DNA from: Novosphingobium barchaimii LL02 | GTDB lineage: Bacteria; Pseudomonadota; Alphaproteobacteria; Sphingomonadales; Sphingomonadaceae | Direction: 5' to 3' | Length of the DNA: 64,000 nt | Assembly (NCBI RefSeq): GCF_001046635.1 | Contig: NZ_KQ130453.1 | Coordinates: forward strand, 315,001-379,000 | Shown: in pieces, positions 53,768-62,821 of the stretch | Layout: each line of letters begins with the position of its first letter | Numbering within the stretch: position 1 is the stretch's first letter | Notes under the pieces: model-generated | Seen by the model: only the letters and a program-made list of their open reading frames with translations | Told to the model about the DNA's origin: nothing | The model's database searches: none | Position numbers and translations under genes: made by a program

Positions 53768-54855
53768 TTGCCGGTGACGATCGGCTTGACGGTTTTGATG
53801 CGTCCTTCGGCGTCGTATTCCAGCGGCGCGACCTTCACGTTGCGTAGCCATGTCTTTCCAGACAGATGACTATCAGCATAGAACAGCCACCATTGTCCCT
53901 CGTACTCCACGATCGAGTGATGCGTGGTCCACCCGTCGACAGGTTCGAGGACGCGCCCCTGGTAGGTGAACGGTCCGGTGGGCGAATCCCCGATAGCATA
54001 GGCGATGAAGTGGGTGCCGCCTGTCGAATAGCTGAGATAATAGCGGCCACGGTACTTGTGCATCCAGGTTCCCTCGAAGAACCGGCGCTGCGCGTCGTCC
54101 GCGCGGATCGGCTTTCCGTCGGCGTCCAGGATGTCGACCGCACGGGCCGGCTTGGCGAAGCCCAGCATGTCGTCCGTCATCGGGGCAACCATCGGCGTAT
54201 AGGCCGCCTCAAGGGGCGCACGGTCCGCTTCGCGCGGCCCGCCGGGGTGGAACACACCGTCGACGGTCTTTTGGAGCTGTCCGCCGGAAAGGCCCCCGAA
54301 GTACATGTAGCTGCGGCCATCATCGTCGGTGAAGACGCTGGGGTCGATCGAGAAACTGCCCTGGATCGGCTGGGGCTGTGCCTTGAACGGTCCTGCCGGC
54401 GAGCTGGAAGTGGCGACTCCGATACGAAAGGCACCCTGCCAATCCTTGGCTGGAAAGTAGAGGTAATACGTGCCGTTCCGAAAAGCCGCATCGGGTGCCC
54501 ACATCTGGCGGGCGGCCCAGGGGACGTCCTTGATGTCGAGCGCCACCGGGTGGATGGTAACCGGCCCACCGACATGGTCCATGCTCAAGACGCGATAATC
54601 GCGCATCTTGAACGCGTTGCCCTGGCTATTGAGGAACGGCGCAATGTCGGGAAGCGGGGGTCCCTCGATATCGTGGCTGGGATAGACGTAGAGCTTGCCC
54701 GCGAAGACATGAGCGGAAGGGTCGGCGGTATAGATTTCCTCGACGAGGGGCGCATGGACATTGCCGGCCGGCGGGGGCGCTTCCGCGTAGGCATAAGTGC
54801 CCAAGGCAGCCAGCGCCAAGGGCAGTCTGCGCGCCATGGTTCTGTGAAAACGCAT
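53764..54855 (-). CDS. Glycoside hydrolase family 43 enzyme
   Basis: 363 residues with an N-terminal signal (RRLPLALAALGTYAYA). A five-bladed propeller of the GH43/62/68 clan: the first catalytic Asp region is IYTADPSAHVFAGKLYVYPS, the second PIQGSFSIDPSVFTDDDG, and the Glu EGTWMHKYRGRYYLSYST. Members split alpha-L-arabinofuranosides or beta-xylosides from plant polysaccharides. It lies after the TonB receptor but behind its own strong terminator and ribosome site (GAGGAG). The exact substrate cannot be assigned. Confidence 0.9.
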   Translation of the reverse strand: MRFHRTMARRLPLALAALGTYAYAEAPPPAGNVHAPLVEEIYTADPSAHVFAGKLYVYPSHDIEGPPLPDIAPFLNSQGNAFKMRDYRVLSMDHVGGPVTIHPVALDIKDVPWAARQMWAPDAAFRNGTYYLYFPAKDWQGAFRIGVATSSSPAGPFKAQPQPIQGSFSIDPSVFTDDDGRSYMYFGGLSGGQLQKTVDGVFHPGGPREADRAPLEAAYTPMVAPMTDDMLGFAKPARAVDILDADGKPIRADDAQRRFFEGTWMHKYRGRYYLSYSTGGTHFIAYAIGDSPTGPFTYQGRVLEPVDGWTTHHSIVEYEGQWWLFYADSHLSGKTWLRNVKVAPLEYDAEGRIKTVKPIVTGK

Positions 54856-54870
54856 CGTTATGCTCCTCTA

Positions 54871-54911
54871 AAAAATGCCGGCCGCGGCACGAGGGGTTCG
54901 CCGCGGCCGGC
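54871..54911 (-). terminator. Intrinsic terminator between TonB receptor and GH43
   Basis: GCCGGCCGCGGC and GCCGCGGCCGGC form a perfect 12-bp GC stem around 11 nt, followed on the minus strand by ATTTTTT. It follows the receptor stop (54942) and precedes the GH43 start (54855). Thus the receptor mRNA should be much more abundant than GH43-ThuA. Confidence 0.9.
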
Positions 54912-54941
54912 GGCTCGCCTTGGAGGGGACGAGCAAACCGG

Positions 54942-57758
54942 TCAGAACGTGACGCGTGCGCCGAGTTGGATGACGCGGCCAGTATGCTGGTACGAGTAGT
55001 TGCGATCGGCATCCTGGTCGGTGAAGCTGTTCTGGTAGGTGTCGAGCAGGTTGTTGCCGTCCACGCGCACCTGCAGCCAGTCGGTGAACTGATAGCTGAC
55101 CGAAGCGTCCAGAAAATAGGTGCCATGGAAGCCGTCGAACAGATTGCCGTTTCCGCCGGTGGTGTCGAGATAACCCGAGCGGTAAGCCAGTGAAGAACGG
55201 ACGGCCAGTTTGTCCTTCTCGTAATACAGCGTGGCGTTCGCGGACCATTTGGACAGGCCCAGCAGGCGCTCGGTCACCTGCACGGGCGTCAGGGTCGGGA
55301 AGCTGGTGGCAAGCGGGTTGGTGGCGGCGCCCTGCAATGCGTAGGTCGTCTTGGAATCGACGTACGTCACGTTACCGGTAAAACCGAAGCCATCGAGCGG
55401 TCCCGGCAGGAACGTGAAAGGAAGCTGCAGGCCGACCTCCACGCCTTTGATCGAGGCGCCGGGTCCGTTGATCGTCGTTGCAATCTGCCAGGGTTGCCCC
55501 TCTGGATCGGCGGCTGCCGGCGAACTGGGGATGATCAGCGAGAGCGGCAGGCCGGTGGAAGCATATGTTCCGATAATCGTCTGGCTGATCGGAAAGCTTT
55601 CGATATCCTTCTTGAACAGCGCCACCGAGATAAGCGACTCGCGTGCGAAATACCATTCGACCGAGAGATCGAACGTGGTGGCGCGAGTCGGGTCGAGGAG
55701 GGGGTTGCCGAAGCTCACGCGATAGTTGAAACCATCGACCGAGCCGCCCGGCGATAACGTGCCGAGGCCCGGACGACGCATCACCTTGGCAATGGCGCCG
55801 CGCACGATGAGGTTGCTGGCGGGATAGACCGCCAGGTTCACCGACGGCAGCCAGTCGTCATAGCTTCGGCCGACACCGATGGTCTGTGCATTGTTGATGC
55901 CGATCGCGCGCTGCTGCGTATGTACGTAGCGCATGCCCGCGTTGGCGGCATATTCAAGGCCGAGCAGATCTCCCTTGACGTTGAATTGCACGTAGCCGCC
56001 GGTGGTCCGCTCGCGCACGCTTCGGGTATCCCCGGCGCTGCGGTTGAGAGGGCGGCCGTAGAGGTCGATCAGGTCGGCGACATAGCCCAGGTTCGGCACG
56101 ACGAAGCTGGTGGTCGTACCAGCCGGCACATTGCCGACGTTCGGCAGGTTGAAGGTCTGGGCCATGTCAGGGGTCACGGTCATTCCGTAAGCCCCCGGCG
56201 CGCAGGCGAACGCGGCGCAATAAGTGGAATCTCGCGATCCGGCCTGACTGTCGAAGTTGAACTCACGGAAGATGCCGCCTGCAAGGATAGTGAATCCTTC
56301 GGCAGCGTCCCACTGGGTATTGAGCTTCACCGTTTTGTAGTCATTGACCACGTTCGATGGGCGGTCGCGGAACTCGGCGAACTGGAACGAGGATGGATCG
56401 GAGATCGAATCCGCGAACGTCAATTGCGGCGCACGACTGTTCTGGCTGTAATCGTAGGAATAGCCATTCATGTCGCGGTCGTCGAAGATGATCGTCGTCT
56501 CGAACGGAACGTCCGCCTCGGAACGGGAAATGCCGCCGATCAGGGTCGCCTTGAAGGTGTCCGAGAATTCTTGGTCGATGCTGCCGCTGAACTGGTAGAA
56601 GCTGTTCTTCGACTGACGGTAATAATCCTCGATCCGCACCCAGGCGTTGTTGAACGTCCCCGAAACGAGGTTGTTGGTGGTCGGATCAATGACCGGGTTG
56701 ATTACGTCGATGCCTCGTTCGTTGCCGCGAAACAGCACCTCGGCGAACTTCTCGCGGCGGTTCTCGGTGTACTTTGCGTAGAGCGCGTTGATGTTGATGT
56801 CTGTGCCGTCCGCCGGCTTGATCTCGAACGAGCCGGTCAGACCCAGACGTTCGCGCTCGAACTCGATCTGGCCATAGCGCGGGATTCGAGGATGGAATGC
56901 GAGCGCGACGTCGTTGCAGGCAGTGCCCGGTACATACGTGCCGCCGCTACGATTCTGCGTGAAGCAGGGCGTTCCGTCCACGGAGTTGAAGCGTGACTGC
57001 TGCCAGCGCACGGTGTTGTTACCAGCTTCCACCGTCTTGTATTTTGCATAGGCTGCAGACACCGAGGCTGCCCATACGCCGCCCGGATCCTTGTACGCGA
57101 CAAGGGCCGCCACGCGCGGGCCGACGTTGTCGTTGAGGTCATTATACTGAACCTTGGCCGAACCGACCACGGTAAGCCCATCCTTGTAGGACAGGGGATT
57201 GCCGGTGTTGAGATCGACCACGGCGCCCAGCGAACCTTCATCCAGGTTCGCCTCGGCCGTCTTGTGAACCACCAGCGAGCGGAACAGATCCGAGGCGAAG
57301 ATGTTGAAGTCAAAGCCGCGCCCGCGGTTCACCGTCGCTGCTGCAACAGTCTCCAGTCCGTTGAGCGTCACCTTGGTGTATTCGCCGCCAAGCCCGCGCA
57401 CCGTTATCTGATTTCCCTCCCCGCCTTCGCGGCTGATGGCGACGCCCGGAATGCGCTGAAGGGATTCTGCCAAGTTCTGATCCGGGAATTTCGCGATGTC
57501 TTCAGCAACAATGGCATCGACAGCGGCGATCGAGTCGCGTTTGACGTTGAGCGCCGCATCAAGCGATTTACGAAATCCCGTAACGATGATTTCCGGAGCC
57601 GCCACTTGCCCATCCGCGTCGGCGACTGCTTCCTGTGGTTGCGCGGGAGGGGACGCTGTATCCTGCGCGTGGCTGAACGTAGGTATGATGCCCACCGCCA
57701 ACGCGAGAAACGAAGTCGATGCTCGCGATGTTGCCGAGCGCAAACAAATGCCAACCAT
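54942..57758 (-). CDS. TonB-dependent receptor of the carbohydrate-uptake type
   Basis: A 938-residue outer-membrane receptor. The signal peptide (SFLALAVGIIPTFSHAQ) is followed by a TonB box-like EIIVTGFRKSLDAALNVKR at about 55-72, and the plug ILS (VAEDIAKFPDQNLAESLQRI, VAISREGGEGNQITVRGLG), then a long barrel ending DRNYSYQHTGRVIQLGARVTF. The FRKSL/NVKRDS signature is that of the large Caulobacter/sphingomonad receptors found in sugar utilisation loci. A LacI palindrome at 57784 lies 26 nt upstream of the start. Confidence 0.93.
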   Translation of the reverse strand: MVGICLRSATSRASTSFLALAVGIIPTFSHAQDTASPPAQPQEAVADADGQVAAPEIIVTGFRKSLDAALNVKRDSIAAVDAIVAEDIAKFPDQNLAESLQRIPGVAISREGGEGNQITVRGLGGEYTKVTLNGLETVAAATVNRGRGFDFNIFASDLFRSLVVHKTAEANLDEGSLGAVVDLNTGNPLSYKDGLTVVGSAKVQYNDLNDNVGPRVAALVAYKDPGGVWAASVSAAYAKYKTVEAGNNTVRWQQSRFNSVDGTPCFTQNRSGGTYVPGTACNDVALAFHPRIPRYGQIEFERERLGLTGSFEIKPADGTDININALYAKYTENRREKFAEVLFRGNERGIDVINPVIDPTTNNLVSGTFNNAWVRIEDYYRQSKNSFYQFSGSIDQEFSDTFKATLIGGISRSEADVPFETTIIFDDRDMNGYSYDYSQNSRAPQLTFADSISDPSSFQFAEFRDRPSNVVNDYKTVKLNTQWDAAEGFTILAGGIFREFNFDSQAGSRDSTYCAAFACAPGAYGMTVTPDMAQTFNLPNVGNVPAGTTTSFVVPNLGYVADLIDLYGRPLNRSAGDTRSVRERTTGGYVQFNVKGDLLGLEYAANAGMRYVHTQQRAIGINNAQTIGVGRSYDDWLPSVNLAVYPASNLIVRGAIAKVMRRPGLGTLSPGGSVDGFNYRVSFGNPLLDPTRATTFDLSVEWYFARESLISVALFKKDIESFPISQTIIGTYASTGLPLSLIIPSSPAAADPEGQPWQIATTINGPGASIKGVEVGLQLPFTFLPGPLDGFGFTGNVTYVDSKTTYALQGAATNPLATSFPTLTPVQVTERLLGLSKWSANATLYYEKDKLAVRSSLAYRSGYLDTTGGNGNLFDGFHGTYFLDASVSYQFTDWLQVRVDGNNLLDTYQNSFTDQDADRNYSYQHTGRVIQLGARVTF

Positions 57759-57783
57759 ATCCTGCTCCCATATTCTTTATGGA

Positions 57784-57795
57784 GATAGCGCTATC
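57784..57795 (-). promoter_or_regulatory. LacI operator before the TonB receptor
   Basis: GATAGCGCTATC matches the core of the site at 51625-51640 (TTGATAGCGCTATCAA). It lies 26 nt from the receptor start, so both promoters are likely controlled by the LacI protein at 51.7 kb. GGTAACCGGTGTCA (57802-57815) next to it is a weaker second site like the 44100 one. Confidence 0.8.
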
Positions 57796-57815
57796 ATCCA
57801 ATGGTAACCGGTGTC

Positions 57816-58220
57816 AACGAGGTTCAACGGTATTTTCGGATGACTTACAAGTCGATTGGAACCAGCCATATTGCAGCGCCGTCACATTCACGTACGGGCG
57901 CCGCAATCGTCGTCGGCGACGATCATGGCTTTAATGGCAACGGCCCCCATCAAGCACGCCTCGCGGCATATGGACGCGGACCTACGCGTGGTTGACCGAA
58001 GGACGAGTATGGCCGTCGTTCTGAATAGCGGCCGCCCGCTATTGCCGATTGCCTCAACGGTCGATCAGGAACGGCAGCAGTTTTCCACAAGCCGCTTAAA
58101 CATGGTTTTTGGGAAACCTGGGGCGCGCCCCGCTGGAGAATCTGAGCTCACGACTCCCGCAGCGGAGCAGAAGATCTTTCGCACGCCATTTGATGATTGG
58201 ATTCAAAGATCACGCAGGGC
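57816..58220. other. Gene-poor spacer
   Basis: About 400 nt between the receptor promoter and a LysR-like tail. Open frames are present but have no family features. A promoter for the receptor must lie near 57780-57850. Confidence 0.5.
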
Positions 58221-58331
58221 CCTACGTCCAGTCTGGCGATCGCGATCCGCCTGGATGACCGGTCGCCCACCTTTGCGGCTTTCGTGAAGGAAACACAGTT
58301 TCAGGACGGCGCGGGCCGATCGGACGACTGA
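58221..58331 (+). pseudogene. LysR-like regulator C-terminal tail
   Basis: 37 codons read TSSLAIAIRLDDRSPTFAAF and VKETQFQDGAGRSDD, which resemble the last strand and helix of LysR effector domains (..LAIAIRRDDRSP.L.AF..). No upstream portion is joined in frame. It is a low-confidence fragment. Confidence 0.3.
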
Positions 58332-58336
58332 TCGGT

Positions 58337-58365
58337 GGCGGGGCAGACATTGGGATCGCCCCGCC
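58337..58365 (-). terminator. Hairpin after the prolyl oligopeptidase
   Basis: GGCGGGGC and GCCCCGCC pair over 8 bp around 13 nt, 11 nt past the stop codon of the peptidase gene. No T tract is seen. Confidence 0.5.
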
Positions 58366-58375
58366 TCTGTCGCTG

Positions 58376-60499
58376 TCAGTCCATCAACTTGCGGGTCAGG
58401 TAGGTCAACCACAAGGCCGTGGTTTTGGCGGACTGGCGGATGTCCGCGCCCGATCCGTGCCCGCCTTCGGTGTTCTCGTAGAAGTAGTAGGGCAGTCCCA
58501 TTTCCTCCATCCGCGCTGCGAACTTGCGCGCGTGCTGGGGCCCCGTGCGATCGTCGCGCGTGGTGGTGAAGATGTAGGGCTCGGGGTATTTCACGCCCTT
58601 GCGCAGTGCGTGATAGGGTGACTTTTTCAGCCAGAATGCCCGCGCTTCGGGGTCGGCGTAGACATCACCGTATTCGCCCTGCCAGCTGGTCCCCGCCGCG
58701 ATCTTGCTGATGCGGATCATGTCTAGCAGGGGCACCTGGATGACCACCGCGCTGTATAGTTCTGGGAATTCGGTCATCTCGACGCCCATCAGCAGGCCGC
58801 CGTTCGAACCGCCGACGATGCCCAGCCGGCGCGGCGAGGTGATCTTGCGGTCGATCATGTCGCGGGCCACGCTGGCGAAGTCGTCATAGGCGACCTGCCG
58901 CTTGGTCTTCAGTGCGGCTTCGTGCCACGCCGGACCGAACTCGCCGCCTCCCCGGATGTTGGCGAGCGCGAAGGCGCCCCCCCGCTCCAGCCACAACTTG
59001 CCGATCGTGCCCGAGTAGGACGGCGTGGAGTTGACCTGGAAGCCGCCGTAAGCGTCAAGCAGGACCGGCGTCGAACCGTCCAGCGGCATGTCCTTGCGGT
59101 GGACGAGGAAGTAGGGGATCGCCGTCCCGTCCGTGGACTTAGCCTCGCGCTGTTCGACGACGAGGCCCTTGCTGTCGAAACGTGGCGGCAGGCTCTGTAC
59201 CGGCTGCGCCGTGGCTGCGGCCGCGTCGACGAGGTACAGGCTGCTGGGCGTGGTGAACCCTTCGGCCCAGGCAAACACGCGGTCCCCGTCTGTCTGCGCC
59301 GAGCCGAAGCGCAAGGCCAGCTTGTCGGGCAGGGGCAGCGTTGCCGTGGTCCATGCGCCGCCGGCGGCCGGGGCCAGCGAGAGCAGGCGGCCATTGACGT
59401 TGTCGAGAATGGAAACAAGCAGCCGGCCCTTGGTTGCCGAAACCGCTTCCAGCGCCTCGCGCGGGCCGGGATTCCATGCCAGCTTTGCGGAAAATCCCTC
59501 GGGACGCTGCATCACTTCGGTGAGCGGGGCGGCGGCGACCGAGCCGGAGGGCAGATCGCCCCAGGCCTCGTCCAGACGAAACACCACGCGGCCCGCGACG
59601 AGCCCGGCGACGGAGACCTTTTGCGGGATCGCCAGTTCGTGCATCTTGCCATCGGCGGCGATCACGAAGCTGCGCTGGTGGAAGAAGTCGATCGCGCGGG
59701 TTATGAGCTTCAGCGTATGGCCTTCCCCGTCGTGCAGCACGGCGGGAAACATGCCGACATCGCTCTTTTCGCCCCGGAAGACCTCCACCGCTTCGGTGAA
59801 TGGCCGTCCGCGCGTGACGCGCTTGACAACGTAAGGATAGCCGGACGTAGTGACTTCGCCCGGTGTCCATTCGGTGGCGACGAGCAGATGATCGGCGTCT
59901 TCCCATGTCACGCCCTGCTTCGCGCGCGGAATGTGGAATCCACCTTCGACGAAAGTGCCGGAAGCCAGGTCGAACTCCCGCACTTCGACCGCATCTTCGC
60001 CGCCGTTCGACAGGGATATGAGGCAGCGCCGCTGTTCCGGCTCCAGGCAGTCCGCGCCCTTGTAAACCCAGCTCTTGCCCTCGGCCTTGCCCAGCGCGTC
60101 GATGTCGAGAACGGTCTTCCAGGCGGGCTTGCCGCCGCGATACTCGTCGAGCGAGGTCTTGCGCCAGATGCCGCGCAGATGCTCCTCGTCCTGCCAGAAG
60201 TTGTAGATCTGGCCATTCAGGAAACTGGGGGAGGGAATACGGTCCTTCGCGCCGAGAATGGCCAGCGCGTCGTTGTAGAAGGGCTGGTAATGCGGATCGG
60301 ATTCCAGGCGCTGTTCGGTTGTGGCGTTATGGGATTTCACCCAGTCCATCACGCGCGGGCCGTTTGCGTCCTCCAGCCAGATCCAAGGGTCGGCAGGGTC
60401 GCGCGGATCGGCGGGGGCGGGCGTTGCGGCAAAGGACATGGATGTGGAACTCAACAGGGCCAGAGTGGTGGCAAGCGCAATGCGCAGCGTCTTCTTCAA
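58376..60499 (-). CDS. Prolyl oligopeptidase, S9 family, exported
   Basis: 707 residues. A TTG at 60499 is chosen: GAGGAAA lies 7 nt upstream and a signal peptide follows (LRIALATTLALLSSTSMSFA). The beta-propeller occupies about 60-420. The alpha/beta hydrolase domain carries the triad: Ser in LGIVGGSNGGLLMG, Asp in TTTRDDRTGPQHARK and His in NTEGGHGSGAD. It hydrolyses small peptides after proline. A longer in-frame extension to 60655 would remove the signal from the terminus and is rejected. It is monocistronic, divergent from the ATP-grasp gene. Confidence 0.93.
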   Translation of the reverse strand: MKKTLRIALATTLALLSSTSMSFAATPAPADPRDPADPWIWLEDANGPRVMDWVKSHNATTEQRLESDPHYQPFYNDALAILGAKDRIPSPSFLNGQIYNFWQDEEHLRGIWRKTSLDEYRGGKPAWKTVLDIDALGKAEGKSWVYKGADCLEPEQRRCLISLSNGGEDAVEVREFDLASGTFVEGGFHIPRAKQGVTWEDADHLLVATEWTPGEVTTSGYPYVVKRVTRGRPFTEAVEVFRGEKSDVGMFPAVLHDGEGHTLKLITRAIDFFHQRSFVIAADGKMHELAIPQKVSVAGLVAGRVVFRLDEAWGDLPSGSVAAAPLTEVMQRPEGFSAKLAWNPGPREALEAVSATKGRLLVSILDNVNGRLLSLAPAAGGAWTTATLPLPDKLALRFGSAQTDGDRVFAWAEGFTTPSSLYLVDAAAATAQPVQSLPPRFDSKGLVVEQREAKSTDGTAIPYFLVHRKDMPLDGSTPVLLDAYGGFQVNSTPSYSGTIGKLWLERGGAFALANIRGGGEFGPAWHEAALKTKRQVAYDDFASVARDMIDRKITSPRRLGIVGGSNGGLLMGVEMTEFPELYSAVVIQVPLLDMIRISKIAAGTSWQGEYGDVYADPEARAFWLKKSPYHALRKGVKYPEPYIFTTTRDDRTGPQHARKFAARMEEMGLPYYFYENTEGGHGSGADIRQSAKTTALWLTYLTRKLMD

Positions 60500-60675
60500 G
60501 GATGATTTCCTCGTCAATTGATTGTCTTGAAGGTAGTGGATGGCGCGGATGACGCAAGCCGCCGTGTATTTATCAATGCGAGCGAACCTGCAAATCCGGG
60601 GAGACAGGGCAGAAGCGGCATCGGTGCCGGTGTCTTCGGTTGACACTTCCCTCACGTTCGATAGCGCTGAAACCC

Positions 60676-61689
60676 ATGAAAATATGGTTCAATCAGTCGT
60701 TTTCCATGCGTAACGTCGTCAGCCGGATCGTCAGCGAGCGACCGTCTGTCAGCCTTTTGGTCAGCGCCATCGACAGCCGCTCGCCGGTGCGCGATGTGGC
60801 TCCGGTGTTCTGGGAAGAACCGGCGCGTGGTACGGTCGATTATGCCGCTTGGGTCCTGGATACCGCCATGGCGCGCGGCGTGGAGGCCCTGGTGCCGCAG
60901 CGCGGCAAACGCGGCGTGGCCCGTATGCTCGACCAGTTCGCCGCAAACGGTATCGCGGTGCATGTCGCGGCTGACGCTGATACGATGGAATTGCTCGACG
61001 ACAAGGCGGCTTTCGCTGTTTCCATGGCCGGCGACCCTTACCTATGTCCGACGTTCGCGGTGACTTGCGCGCAGGGCTTCGAGGACGCCGTGCAGGCGCT
61101 GACGGCGAATGGTGCCAGCGCCTGCGTGAAGCCTTCACGCGGCGTTTACGGCGCGGGGTACTGGACGCTGGATGCGCAAGGCCCGTTGACGCATCTTGCC
61201 GATCCCGACGCGCGCCGGATATCGCCACGGGCCTACGCTGCGGCCCTGGTCGAAGCGGAGCAGCGCGGCGAGGCGTTCTCGCTTCTGGTAATGGAGCACC
61301 TTTCTGGGCTTGAGTGTTCGGTCGACATGGTGTGCGAACGCGGCATTGTGCTGCTGGCGGCGGTCCGCACGAAGCTGGATGCCAATCGCCAGCGGATACA
61401 GACCCGTCATTCCCTGATCGCGCACGCGGCCAAGCTCGTCCGGCGGCACGGCCTGCACGGCGCCATCAACGTGCAGTACAAACAGGACCGCCGCGGCGAG
61501 TGGCGTATCCTCGAGATAAATTCACGCGCGGCGGGCGGAGCGTCCTATTGCGACGAGGTCGCTATCCCGTTTTGCACGACGTGGATCGACGTCGTCACTG
61601 GCAATGCGCGGCCTTTCGAGGCTGAGGTCGATGTGGAGATCATCGCTGTCACCCGCGCTGTCCACGCCATGTCGGCCTTAGCAGCCTAA
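60676..61689 (+). CDS. ATP-grasp protein of the Ter cluster type
   Basis: 337 residues. ATG at 60676 (MKIWFNQSFSMRNVV). The ATP-grasp parts are visible: DDKAAFAVSMAGDPYLCPTF (pre-ATP domain end), ASACVKPSRGVYGAGYW (nucleotide lysine and Gly-rich loop), LLVMEHLSGLECSVDMVC (adenine-contact segment) and INVQYKQDRRGEWRILEINS (metal-ligand Glu/Asn). Such ATP-grasp proteins are found with TerD-type proteins in tellurite/stress biosynthetic clusters, where a ligase role is proposed but not shown. It is 500 nt from the terD gene and converges on a degraded gene with a 4-nt overlap. Confidence 0.8.
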   Translation: MKIWFNQSFSMRNVVSRIVSERPSVSLLVSAIDSRSPVRDVAPVFWEEPARGTVDYAAWVLDTAMARGVEALVPQRGKRGVARMLDQFAANGIAVHVAADADTMELLDDKAAFAVSMAGDPYLCPTFAVTCAQGFEDAVQALTANGASACVKPSRGVYGAGYWTLDAQGPLTHLADPDARRISPRAYAAALVEAEQRGEAFSLLVMEHLSGLECSVDMVCERGIVLLAAVRTKLDANRQRIQTRHSLIAHAAKLVRRHGLHGAINVQYKQDRRGEWRILEINSRAAGGASYCDEVAIPFCTTWIDVVTGNARPFEAEVDVEIIAVTRAVHAMSALAA

Positions 61690-61966
61690 AGCGGACGGTC
61701 AGTGACCAGCCATGCATAGGGCACCGACTTTTCCTCGCGGAAACATGCGTCTGGGCTGACCTGGCGGTCGCCGCCGCCGACGATGAGAACCTGCTTGGGC
61801 AGACATGGTCATCTTTGCCCCACACGTTGACGAGCACGCCCGCTAACTTGATGACATCACCGCCCAAGCAGTGGAATCTGGGATAATCGGACATATCCAG
61901 CACCGCCGGCGGGCGATCGCGCTCGGTGCTTCGACATAGTCCAGCAACCCAGCAGCCGCCGATCAA
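61686..61966 (-). pseudogene. Frameshifted C-terminal fragment, family unknown
   Basis: On the minus strand, one frame reads PPAVLDMSDYPRFHCLGGD and VIKLAGVLVNVWGKDDH. A shift near 61805 continues as PKQVLIVGGGDRQVSPDACF then REEKSVPYAWLVTDRPL to a TAG at 61686. The two halves join as one plausible protein tail, so it is a single gene with a frameshift. Its N-terminal part is absent or unrecognisable beyond 61966, and 61967-62188 shows nothing else. I do not recognise the family. Confidence 0.5.
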
Positions 61967-62188
61967 TCTCGACCATCATCGGTTCGGTGGATCCGCTTAA
62001 AAAAAGAGGACCCGGTGCGGGAGCATGTCAAAAAAGTGCCACCGTCGAACCGCTAAGGAAGCAAGGGGATAACCGGTGAACGCTTGATTTGGAAAGCGTA
62101 AATACGCCGCGCGGCTATTGCGGACGCTGACCTAATCGTAATAGTCAGTGGTGAATTCGACATATCGGTTCGGAAACGGGAGCGTTGC

Positions 62189-62773
62189 GTGGTTAGTCTG
62201 CAAAAAGGCCAGTCGGTTCGTCTTGAAAAGTCTGGCGGAGGCTCGCTGACCCGCGTTTCGATGGGCCTTGGCTGGGACGTGCGCAAAGCCAAAGGCTTAT
62301 TCGCCAAGCTGACCGGTGGTGGCGGCGGGGAGGTCGATCTCGACGCATCGTGCCTGCTGTTCGATGCTCAGCGCAACCTGCTCGACCAGGTCTGGTTCCG
62401 CCAACTCGCCAGTCACGACGGCAGCATCGTCCACAGCGGCGATAATCGTACCGGTGCCGGGGACGGCGACGACGAGACGATCAACGTCGATCTCACGCGG
62501 CTGCCTGCCAACGTCCAGACGCTGCTGTTCACCGTCAACAGTTTTCTAGGCGACAGTTTCGACCGCATCGATAATGCCTACTGCCGGGTCGTCGATTCCA
62601 CCAACAGTAAGGAACTCGCGCGTTACGACCTGACCGGCTCGGGCACGCATACCGGTCAGATCATGGCCAAAGTGGTCCGTGTGGGCGAAGGCTGGGAAAT
62701 GAAGGCCCTGGGCGAACGGACCACCGGCCGCACCTTCCAGGATATGATGAGCCAGATCATCGGCGCGCTGTGA
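62189..62773 (+). CDS. terD: TerD-family stress/tellurite-resistance protein
   Basis: 194 residues. The start is GTG at 62189, after GGGAG. It has the TerD beta-sandwich: VSLQKGQSVRLEK at the N-terminus, MGLGWDV, VDLDASCLLFDAQRNLL, HSGDNRTGAGDGDDETINVD (calcium-binding Asp cluster) and GWEMKALGERTTGRTFQDMM. TerD proteins bind Ca2+ and act in phage, colicin or tellurite stress response; the mechanism is not settled. It leads an operon with the next gene (48-nt gap). Confidence 0.92.
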   Translation: MVSLQKGQSVRLEKSGGGSLTRVSMGLGWDVRKAKGLFAKLTGGGGGEVDLDASCLLFDAQRNLLDQVWFRQLASHDGSIVHSGDNRTGAGDGDDETINVDLTRLPANVQTLLFTVNSFLGDSFDRIDNAYCRVVDSTNSKELARYDLTGSGTHTGQIMAKVVRVGEGWEMKALGERTTGRTFQDMMSQIIGAL

Positions 62774-62821
62774 CGCACGTCGGCGAACGTCAAAACGCCT
62801 GAACAAGGCATAGGGGCAAGT

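Noticed and set aside
57856-58287. 143-codon plus-strand frame
   Set aside because: Codon use and composition look random; only the LysR-like tail in another frame shows any family signal.
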